Source of the DNA: DASRSE01 sp035656655
GTDB lineage: Bacteria > Planctomycetota > Planctomycetia > Pirellulales > DASRSE01
NCBI GenBank assembly: GCA_035656655.1
Contig: DASRSE010000250.1
Location: 1 to 11,963 of the forward strand
DNA: 11,963 nucleotides
Direction of reading: 5' to 3'
Shown: positions 1 through 5,859 of the stretch, one piece after another
Position numbering within the stretch: position 1 is the first letter of the stretch
Layout: each line of letters begins with the position of its first letter
The notes under the pieces: generated by a model
Databases searched by the model: none
What the model saw: the letters and a program-made list of their open reading frames with translations, nothing else
Told to the model about the DNA's origin: nothing
Program-made: the position numbers and the translations under genes

Positions 1-546
1 CACGGTTTCATACTTGCCGATGTCTTCCAGAATTCGCAGCCGGTTGGCGGCGAGCGTGCTGCCGGTCTCCACCAAATCGACAATCGCGTCGGCGACCCCC
101 AACGCAATCATGATCTCGACCGATCCGGATAAGGTCACCAGATGCACGTCCGCGCCGTGGGCTTGCAGATACTTGCGCGTCACGTTCGGAAAACTGGTTG
201 CAATCCGGCAGTTGTGCAGATCGGCGGGGGAACGAACCGTCCCATCTTCCGGCACGCAAATGGACAAGCGGCAACTGCCGACTCCCAGATCCAATCGCGT
301 TTCAACCTCGACCAGACTTTCCGCCACGAGGTCGGCTCCAGTGATCCCCATGTCGATCGCCCCTTCGGCGCACAGGACAGGAATGTCCTCGGTGCGAAGA
401 AACGTCACATCGACCGGCATCTCTTTCGAGCGCGCGAACAAACTACGCTCTTGCCGCCGAAAGCTCAAACCGGCCTCTTTCAACAGCTCAGCCGCGATTT
501 CAGCCAAGCGGCCTTTGCTAGGAACGCCAATACGCAAATTGTTCAT
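1..546 (-). CDS. hisG: ATP phosphoribosyltransferase (HisG), N-terminal 182 residues, cut by window edge
   Basis: Catalyses the first step of histidine biosynthesis, joining ATP and PRPP to give phosphoribosyl-ATP in the cytoplasm. The frame stays open from the ATG at 546-544 to base 1, so the 3' end lies outside the window. The N terminus MNNLRIGVPSKGRL is the usual HisG opening. GAIDMGITGADLV follows at about residues 62-74. The family signature runs from E144 to L164 and includes IVDLVETGSTL, the PRPP-binding region. With the C terminus missing I cannot tell whether this is the long form with a regulatory domain or the short form that needs HisZ. No SD precedes the ATG. The start is inside a possible small upstream ORF (518-727), so translation may be coupled to it. 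It is the last gene of a co-directional series after tatD; no other his gene is visible. Confidence 0.95.
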   Translation of the reverse strand, partial: MNNLRIGVPSKGRLAEIAAELLKEAGLSFRRQERSLFARSKEMPVDVTFLRTEDIPVLCAEGAIDMGITGADLVAESLVEVETRLDLGVGSCRLSICVPEDGTVRSPADLHNCRIATSFPNVTRKYLQAHGADVHLVTLSGSVEIMIALGVADAIVDLVETGSTLAANRLRILEDIGKYETV

Positions 547-727
547 GGTGAAAACAAGCAACAGGAACGATCGAGCTCGAAACGAAAAACATGATGCACA
601 ATGCGGCGCTCGCGAACAAGCCCAAACCGCCGCGCGAGCGGCCGATCACGCGCCGCGGCTTAACCGCCGCTAAAACGCCGCAACTCAGCGCAGCGCACCA
701 CAGAATTTGGCAAAGCATGCATCGCAT
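518..727 (-). CDS. Possible small two-helix membrane protein (69 aa), overlaps hisG start
   Basis: Not recognised as a known family. The frame runs from the ATG at 727-725 to TAG at 520-518 and overlaps hisG by 29 nt in another frame. A full GGAGGA lies 6 nt before this ATG; another in-frame ATG at 733 directly abuts the GGAGGA and is less likely. The product would have a hydrophobic stretch at about residues 4-22 (MLCQILWCAALSCGVLAAV), a basic link with five Lys/Arg (KPRRVIGRSR), and a second hydrophobic stretch at about 35-58, then a short polar tail ending FAYWRS. This looks like a helical hairpin with its loop in the cytoplasm by the positive-inside rule. Six cysteines in about 70 residues is unusual. 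It fills the tatD-hisG gap and could couple hisG translation. It may instead be a chance ORF, since it is short and its SD is part of a palindrome. Confidence 0.38.
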   Translation of the reverse strand: MRCMLCQILWCAALSCGVLAAVKPRRVIGRSRGGLGLFASAALCIMFFVSSSIVPVACFHHEQFAYWRS

Positions 728-733
728 CGGCAT

Positions 734-739
734 TCCTCC
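734..739 (-). promoter_or_regulatory. Shine-Dalgarno GGAGGA before the small ORF
   Basis: The minus strand reads CTCCGGAGGAATGCCGATG here. GGAGGA is 6 nt from the ATG at 727 and 0 nt from the ATG at 733, so it favours the inner start. The motif belongs to the 8-bp palindrome CTCCGGAG, so it could be coincidental. Confidence 0.4.
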
Positions 740-803
740 GGAGTTAATTGGACACCGGTTTACCTCGCTCGCGGACGAGTCGCGCGCCGGCGCCAAGCGG
801 CGG

Positions 804-1616
804 TCAATCGCGCAGTCGAAACAGGCGGAGGGCGTTCGCGGTTGTCTGGGCGGCGAAGTCATCCAAGCGGGCGCCGCGCACCGCTGCCAGACAGGCCGCC
901 GTGTGGACCAAGTTCGCTGGCTCGTTCCGCTTGCCGCGCAACGGATGCGGCGCCAAATAAGGACTGTCGGTTTCGATCAATATCCGCTCGGCCGGAATGG
1001 TCGCGGCCACTTCCCGCAGATTCGCCGATTTCTTGAACGTCACCATGCCGGCGAAGCTGATGTAGAGTCCCAACCCGACGCATTCGGCGGCCGTGGCTGC
1101 GTCACCGGTGAAGGAGTGCATCACCCCGGCCAAGGGACCGCGTCCCGCGGCCTCGCGGAGCATCACCAGAACGTCGGCGTCGCTTTCGCGAGTGTGGACG
1201 ATGAAAGGTTGTTCCGTCGCCTGCGAGAGGCGCAGATGGCGATCGAAATAGTCCTGCTGCAGTTCGAAAGGGGCATAGTCCCAGTGGCGATCGAGGCCGG
1301 TCTCGCCGATGGCCACGACGCGCGGGCGCCGCGCCAGCTCGACGACGAGGTCCCAATCGCCGGCCGCGGCCGCCGCGCAATAGTTGGGCTGGATTCCGAC
1401 GGCGGCCCACACCGAGCGAAACGCGGCCGCCAGTTCGACCGCCGCGCGGCTCGACTCGGCGGTGACTCCGACCGTGATCAGCCGCTCGATCCCGGCCGCC
1501 GTTGCTCGGTCGATTAGTTCGGGCCGGTCGGCGTCGAACTCGGTTTGGTCGAGATGGGCGTGCGTGTCGCAAAACGCGGCCGGCGGAGCGGAAATATCAG
1601 CGGCCGAGGTGGTCAT
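804..1616 (-). CDS. tatD: TatD-family metal-dependent hydrolase / deoxyribonuclease
   Basis: A TIM-barrel hydrolase of the TatD/YcfH family, which contains metal-dependent 3'-5' DNA exonucleases; the exact substrate is not shown by sequence. Numbered from the ATG at 1616, the metal-site motifs are all present: DTHAHLD (17-23), GETGLD (104-109), HTRE (His141), MHSFTG (His167) and ETDSPYLAPHPLRGKRNEP from 215 with Asp217. At 270 residues it is full length. The frame continues upstream to a TTG at 1634, but GGAGGA at 1629-1624 lies 7 nt before the ATG at 1616, which fixes that start; the longer reading would begin inside the SD region. It begins 33 nt after the stop of the ferritin-like gene, so the two are probably co-transcribed. 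It has no known role in complex I; the linkage looks like read-through from the nuo cluster. Confidence 0.95.
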   Translation of the reverse strand: MTTSAADISAPPAAFCDTHAHLDQTEFDADRPELIDRATAAGIERLITVGVTAESSRAAVELAAAFRSVWAAVGIQPNYCAAAAAGDWDLVVELARRPRVVAIGETGLDRHWDYAPFELQQDYFDRHLRLSQATEQPFIVHTRESDADVLVMLREAAGRGPLAGVMHSFTGDAATAAECVGLGLYISFAGMVTFKKSANLREVAATIPAERILIETDSPYLAPHPLRGKRNEPANLVHTAACLAAVRGARLDDFAAQTTANALRLFRLRD

Positions 1617-1623
1617 CGACGCA

Positions 1624-1629
1624 TCCTCC
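1624..1629 (-). promoter_or_regulatory. Shine-Dalgarno GGAGGA deciding the tatD start
   Basis: GGAGGA reads at 1629-1624 on the minus strand, 7 nt before the ATG at 1616. It favours a 270-residue TatD over a 276-residue one starting at TTG 1634. Confidence 0.8.
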
Positions 1630-1649
1630 GACAAACGCGCGGATGGCGG

Positions 1650-2081
1650 CTAATTTGCCGATTGGCCCTGGGATTGCTCGAGCGACTCGAGATGTCCGCG
1701 GGCATTCCCCAGAACCTCGGCCAAGAGGGCCGCCGCGCGCACGTCGCCCTGCGCCGCGCTCAAACAGTCGTCCAGCACGGCGATGTCGCGCTTTTGTTGT
1801 TCGGCGATTTCGAGCAGCAAATAATCGAGCGATAGCAGGTGCAAGTCGGTGTACACGATCGGATAAGCGCCGGCGTCCGGGCAGCCGTTCAAATCCAGAA
1901 TCAGATCGGCGATTTTGGCGGCATATTGCTTTTGATCGGCGACCAGGTTCTGCAGCAATTGTGCGGCCTTTTCATCGCCCGGATGCGACCACGGCTGCAC
2001 TTCCTCGACGAAGATCGGCAACGACCGATACACGGTCGCCAGCGCGCGATTGAGAACGGCAATGATTTTCGGCTGACGCAT
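1650..2081 (-). CDS. Small ferritin-like helical protein with degenerate metal site (143 aa)
   Basis: No firm family assignment. The protein appears almost wholly helical and soluble, and its pattern matches the bacterioferritin four-helix bundle when aligned by eye to E. coli Bfr. QYAAKIADLILDLNGCP (52-68) lines up without gaps with the Bfr segment around His54. LLLEIAEQQ (88-96) lines up with the segment holding Glu94, and LGNARGHLESLEQ (124-136) with the one ending in His130. In that alignment Bfr Glu51 becomes Gln50, His54 becomes Tyr53 and Glu127 becomes Ala127. Only Glu91 and His130 remain, and the region matching Glu18 (ATVYRS) has no Glu. A diiron centre is therefore unlikely. The start ATG at 2081 lies 8 nt after the nuoN stop, and that TAA is part of the SD (TAAAGGA), so translation is tightly coupled to nuoN. 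The fold call is inference; the gene itself is well supported. Confidence 0.82.
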   Translation of the reverse strand: MRQPKIIAVLNRALATVYRSLPIFVEEVQPWSHPGDEKAAQLLQNLVADQKQYAAKIADLILDLNGCPDAGAYPIVYTDLHLLSLDYLLLEIAEQQKRDIAVLDDCLSAAQGDVRAAALLAEVLGNARGHLESLEQSQGQSAN

Positions 2082-2083
2082 AC

Positions 2084-2092
2084 TTTCCTTTA
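2084..2092 (-). promoter_or_regulatory. Shine-Dalgarno fused with the nuoN stop codon
   Basis: The minus strand reads TAAAGGAAAGTATG. The nuoN stop TAA (2092-2090) runs straight into AAGGA, which serves the ATG at 2081. Ribosomes ending nuoN sit on the next initiation site, which suggests coupling. Confidence 0.65.
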
Positions 2093-3898
2093 CGAGAACA
2101 GATGGGCGGCGGCGGTCCGCGCCAATTCCACCAGATCATTCCACCAGACGCCGAGCCCGACTACCGGCAAGGTCAAAAGCGCCACGAGCCCCCCCGGCAG
2201 CGACAGCAGCGTAAAAGTCGAAGGGGCGACCCGATCGGGCTCCGGGTCGAGCGCCATCACCTTCACTACTCGCAAATAGTAAAACAAGCTGAAGCACGTG
2301 TTGAGCCCGGCCACCACGAGCAAGGTCAACATCAGCGGTCCGGACAGTCCCTTTTGGAAGGCCGTCACCAACGACGTGAAAATCACGAACTTGCCGGTGA
2401 AGCCGGCCAACGGGGGCAAGCCAACCAGGCTGAAGAGGACGACCGAGAAGCAGAGCACCAACCCTGGCGACCGGCGGATCAGTCCGCCATAATCGGCGAT
2501 TTGCTCGCTATGCAGCGTGTTCCGCAAGAAGGCGACGATCGCAAACGCGGTTAGATTCATAAACAGATAAATGCCGACATAGAGCGTGACCGCGCCGATG
2601 GCCTGATCCGCATCGCGAGGAAAGGGCCCGGCCAGCAGCAGCGCTGGGACGATCGGCATCAGCATGTAGCCTGCGTGGGCGATCGTCGAGTAGGCCAGCA
2701 GCCGCTTCATGTTCGTTTGGCCGTAGGCCGCCAAATTTCCAAACGTGCACGTGATGGCGGCAATGAACGCGATTACCAGCGCCATGAATTTGCGAATCGG
2801 CAGCAACGACGTGTTGGCGTCGTCCACTCGATGCATCTCGGCCGCCGCTTGGTTGGAAGCCGAATTCTTGCTCCCCGCCGGCGCGGCGCGATCGGACGGC
2901 GAACCCGCTTGAACCGCCGGCAAGGGCGCCGTATCGGCCGCGACGGTCGCGGTCTCCGCGGCGGGCGCCGCGACATAAAATTCGTCCGTGGCAACCTTGG
3001 CCGCCTGCGGGTTAAACGTCGCGCTCCCTTTTTCTGGAATGTAGCCCAAGCCGGCACACACCCGGACGAGCAATGCTAACGCAGCCGCCTTGGAAGCGAC
3101 CGATAAGAACGCGTTCACTTCGGCGCTGGCCCCTTCAAACACGTCGGGGCACCAGAACTGAAACGGCACTGCCGACAGTTTGAAACAGAGACCGACGCCG
3201 ACCATCAGGCCCCCCAGCGCGAGGACGACATATTTGTCGGCCAACGCGCCTTGGCGAAGCCCTTCGGCCAATTGGGCGGCCATCGTCGGCAAATGGCATG
3301 AGCCGAGCACGCCGGCCAGCAAACTCAGCCCATAGAGCATAATGCCCGCCGTCCCGGCGCCGTATACCACGTATTTGAGCGCGGCTTCGCTGCTCTTGCG
3401 GCGCCCCTTGAGCATGCCCGCCAGCACGTACGAAGGAACGCTGGCCATCTCGACGCCGAGAAAAATCGTCAGCACATGGTTGGCCGAAGCCATGATGCAC
3501 ATGCCGAGCGTCGCGCCGAGCACCAGCGAGTAAAAATCGGCGGCGTCCTCGCGGTCCGGAATGCCCGACAATTGCGTGAACAGGACGTACAGCACGGCAA
3601 AGAACAGCAGCAGCGACCGAAAATAGATCGTAAACGCGTCGTACACGAGCATGCCCGTGAAGATCTCTTGCCGCTCAATCGCGCCGGAGAAGACGTGATT
3701 GCCATGCACCGCAAACCACAAGCCGGCCACCGCGCCGATCAAGGCCACGAGCGCTGCCGGGATGCACCGCTCGAACCGCAGCACTCGGACCAGCAGCATC
3801 GCCACAATCGTCCCGCACAGGATCAACTCCGGGCGGAACAAACGCAGGCTCGTCGCGGTATTACTGGACAGCAGATGAAGTAGCTCGGGAAAATTCAC
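2090..3898 (-). CDS. nuoN: NADH-quinone oxidoreductase subunit N, with an Ala-rich insertion
   Basis: An antiporter-like proton-pumping subunit of complex I in the cytoplasmic membrane. Recognised by GVEMASVPSYVLAGM (148-162, key Glu150), SSEAALKYVVYGAG (169-182, Lys175), CFKLSAVPFQFWCPDVFEG (238-256, Lys240), AFLSVASKAAAL (263-274, Lys270), KRLLAYSTIAHAGYML (398-413) and GLPPLAGFTGKF (493-504, Lys503). Multiple hydrophobic helices span its length. At 602 residues it is over 100 longer than E. coli NuoN (about 485). Much of the excess is a soluble Ala/Pro/Ser-rich insertion at about 289-366, between the helix after Lys270 and the one beginning RKFMALVIAF. The start is GTG at 3898 with no SD; the conserved FRPELIL at 22-28 shows that little sequence can be missing. 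It follows nuoM by 55 nt and ends in the SD of the next gene. Confidence 0.96.
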   Translation of the reverse strand: MNFPELLHLLSSNTATSLRLFRPELILCGTIVAMLLVRVLRFERCIPAALVALIGAVAGLWFAVHGNHVFSGAIERQEIFTGMLVYDAFTIYFRSLLLFFAVLYVLFTQLSGIPDREDAADFYSLVLGATLGMCIMASANHVLTIFLGVEMASVPSYVLAGMLKGRRKSSEAALKYVVYGAGTAGIMLYGLSLLAGVLGSCHLPTMAAQLAEGLRQGALADKYVVLALGGLMVGVGLCFKLSAVPFQFWCPDVFEGASAEVNAFLSVASKAAALALLVRVCAGLGYIPEKGSATFNPQAAKVATDEFYVAAPAAETATVAADTAPLPAVQAGSPSDRAAPAGSKNSASNQAAAEMHRVDDANTSLLPIRKFMALVIAFIAAITCTFGNLAAYGQTNMKRLLAYSTIAHAGYMLMPIVPALLLAGPFPRDADQAIGAVTLYVGIYLFMNLTAFAIVAFLRNTLHSEQIADYGGLIRRSPGLVLCFSVVLFSLVGLPPLAGFTGKFVIFTSLVTAFQKGLSGPLMLTLLVVAGLNTCFSLFYYLRVVKVMALDPEPDRVAPSTFTLLSLPGGLVALLTLPVVGLGVWWNDLVELARTAAAHLFS

Positions 3899-3953
3899 GG
3901 GACCGGTTCAGTGCTAAGAAAAAAGGAAGGCAATTTACGAGCGGACCGCGGGC

Positions 3954-5741
3954 TTAGCGTTTGGCGACCTCGGCGTCCGCCGCGGCCCCCTCGGCAGCCA
4001 CGGCTTTGACTTCCGCCGGACGATTCTTCACCGCCCACTCTTTCAACTCGCTCACTTGCAATTCAACGCTCGGCGTGACGTAGTTAAAGACCGCCTTGGG
4101 ATAGACTCCAAAAAAGATCGCAAACACCACCAGCGGGACGGCGATCGCCAACTCGCGATGGGTGATCGGCGTAATGTGATCGCCGTGCGGACCTTTGTAT
4201 TCAGCCCCGAGATACACGCGCTGGATCGTCCACAGAATGTAGCCGGCCGTGAGAATCACCACGCTGGCGGAAATAATCGCCAGCACCGTGCTGAACTTCC
4301 AAGCCGCCAAGGTCACAAAGGCCTCGCCCCAAAAACCGCACAAACCGGGCAAACCGAGGCCGGCGAAGAACATCACGATCGCAATTCCGCAATAGACCGG
4401 CATCTTCGCAAACAGGCCGCCGAACTCGTCCAGGTTGCGATGGTGGACGCGGTCGTAAATGATGCCGACCATAAAGAACATACCCGCCGAACTGATGCCG
4501 TGGGCGATCATTTGGAACATGGCCGCGGAAATGCCCATCGACCAAAAGTCCGTGTTGTATTGGGTTCCGGCCATCACGCTCCAAGCGCCCAAGCCCAAGA
4601 CCACATATCCCATGTGGCTGACGGAACTGTAGGCGACCAGCCGCTTGAAATCTTTTTGCGCCAGAGCGGCAAATGCGCCATAGACCATGCTCAACACGCC
4701 AATGCCGCAGACGAACCAAGCGAGGTCATATCCCGCGGCGGGACAGATCGGATAGCAAATGCGCAAAATCCCGTAGCCCCCCATCTTCAGCAGCACGCCG
4801 GCCAACAACATGGAGATCGGGGTGGGGGCCTCCACATGGGCGTCGGGCAGCCAGGTGTGCAGCGGAACGGACGGAACCTTGATCGCAAAGCCGACAAACA
4901 GCAGCAAAAACGCCCACCATTGCAGCGACTTGCCAAAGAGGGCCGTTCCGTTGAATTGGTCGGTCGTTTGACCGAGCCGTTGCAAGGCAAGAATGTTGAA
5001 CGAGTGGACCGCCTCCTTCGAGTCGCGAATCGCGGCCAATTGCTTCGAGTCGGCGACCGGTTTGAGCCCCTCGGTTCCGGCGCGCTGACCATCGGTCGTG
5101 GTGGGCACCACGTGCACTTCCGCCAACGCTTGATCGGAAAGGGCCCGCACGTCGCTGCTGTAGTACAGCATCAAAATGGCGATCAGCATGAACACGCTGC
5201 CCAGCAGCGTATACAAGAAGAACTTGAGAGCCGCGTATTCGCGCCGCGGTCCGCCCCACACGCCGATCAAGAAATACATCGGCAGCAGCACGACTTCCCA
5301 GAACACGTAGAACAAAAAGAAGTCCAGCGACAGAAAGACGCCGATCATGCCTGTTTCCAACAGCAGAAACAGAATGCAATAAGCCTTCACATGCTTGGCG
5401 ATGTTCCAACTGGCCCCCATCGCCAAGACGCAAGAAAACGTCGTCAGCAGCACCAGCGGAAAGCTGATGCCGTCCAGCCCCATGAAGTAATCGATATGAA
5501 ACGACGGAATCCAAGGGACGTTAAACACGGTCTGCATTTGCCGGACGCCGGTGACAAACTGCCACGACGAGCCGTCTGCCGCAATCATCAGCAGATTGAG
5601 CAGAAAGGTGAGCGCGCAGATGGCCAGCGCGAAGAGCTTGGTCGCCCCCGGCTTGTCCTTCGGAAAAAAGGCAATCGCCAGTGCGCCCAACACCGGCAAG
5701 AACACGAGCAAGCTCAGAAAGGTAATGTAAGGATTCGCCAT
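3954..5741 (-). CDS. nuoM: NADH-quinone oxidoreductase subunit M, with an inserted loop and charged tail
   Basis: The middle antiporter-like proton pump of complex I, in the cytoplasmic membrane. Family motifs: YVFWEVVLLPMYFLIGVWGG (145-164, key Glu149), FAIKVPSVPLHTWLPDAHVE (285-304, Lys288), AGVLLKMGGYGILR (314-327, Lys319), DFKRLVAYSSVSHMGYV (364-380) and GLPGLCGFWGEAF (463-475, Glu473). At 595 residues it exceeds E. coli NuoM (about 509). Part of the excess is a hydrophilic insertion at about 208-246 before the conserved SFNILAL, and part is an Ala/Lys/Glu-rich C-terminal tail from about 572. In the last motif a Trp stands where many NuoM proteins have a small or aliphatic residue. The ATG at 5741 has no SD; MANPYITFLSLLVFLPVLGA fits the first helix. 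It lies 118 nt after nuoL and 55 nt before nuoN. Confidence 0.97.
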   Translation of the reverse strand: MANPYITFLSLLVFLPVLGALAIAFFPKDKPGATKLFALAICALTFLLNLLMIAADGSSWQFVTGVRQMQTVFNVPWIPSFHIDYFMGLDGISFPLVLLTTFSCVLAMGASWNIAKHVKAYCILFLLLETGMIGVFLSLDFFLFYVFWEVVLLPMYFLIGVWGGPRREYAALKFFLYTLLGSVFMLIAILMLYYSSDVRALSDQALAEVHVVPTTTDGQRAGTEGLKPVADSKQLAAIRDSKEAVHSFNILALQRLGQTTDQFNGTALFGKSLQWWAFLLLFVGFAIKVPSVPLHTWLPDAHVEAPTPISMLLAGVLLKMGGYGILRICYPICPAAGYDLAWFVCGIGVLSMVYGAFAALAQKDFKRLVAYSSVSHMGYVVLGLGAWSVMAGTQYNTDFWSMGISAAMFQMIAHGISSAGMFFMVGIIYDRVHHRNLDEFGGLFAKMPVYCGIAIVMFFAGLGLPGLCGFWGEAFVTLAAWKFSTVLAIISASVVILTAGYILWTIQRVYLGAEYKGPHGDHITPITHRELAIAVPLVVFAIFFGVYPKAVFNYVTPSVELQVSELKEWAVKNRPAEVKAVAAEGAAADAEVAKR

Positions 5742-5823
5742 GACATTAGGACAATTCAGTTCGATGGTTCAAGCGTCGACCTGGCAGAAAGGGTCGCTCA
5801 ATAAATTTCGCCGGCCCACCTGA

Positions 5824-5857
5824 CCCGCGCCGCCGATCCGGCGGACGCGAGCGCGGG
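5824..5857 (-). other. GC-rich two-part hairpin between nuoL and nuoM
   Basis: The outer arms cccgcgc (5824-5830) and gcgcggg (5851-5857) pair over 7 bp. Inside them cgccg (5831-5835) pairs with cggcg (5839-5843) around a 3-nt loop, leaving a one-sided 7-nt bulge. It starts 3 nt past the nuoL stop. No T-tract follows on either strand, so it is not a standard intrinsic terminator. It might protect or process the mRNA 3' end and shift the nuoL:nuoM ratio. Confidence 0.5.
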
Positions 5858-5859
5858 CC

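Noticed and set aside
14..673. A 219-codon plus-strand open frame at the left edge
   Set aside because: Overlaps hisG on the other strand, which is certain from its signature; the plus-strand product is Ser/Arg-rich noise.
591..1517. A 308-codon plus-strand open frame opposite tatD
   Set aside because: tatD on the other strand has all family motifs; this frame is Arg/Gly-rich with no motif.
1617..1634. Longer TatD starting at TTG 1634
   Set aside because: The GGAGGA at 1629-1624 lies within that extension and fits the ATG at 1616 at ideal spacing.
3899..3953. Intrinsic terminator between nuoM and nuoN, prompted by a T6 run on the minus strand
   Set aside because: No stable stem directly precedes the T run, and termination there would cut off nuoN.
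4056..5804. A 582-codon plus-strand open frame opposite nuoM
   Set aside because: It is exactly antisense to a clear nuoM. Its product is rich in His, Gln and Arg with no domain pattern, as expected for the complement of membrane-protein codons in GC-rich DNA.
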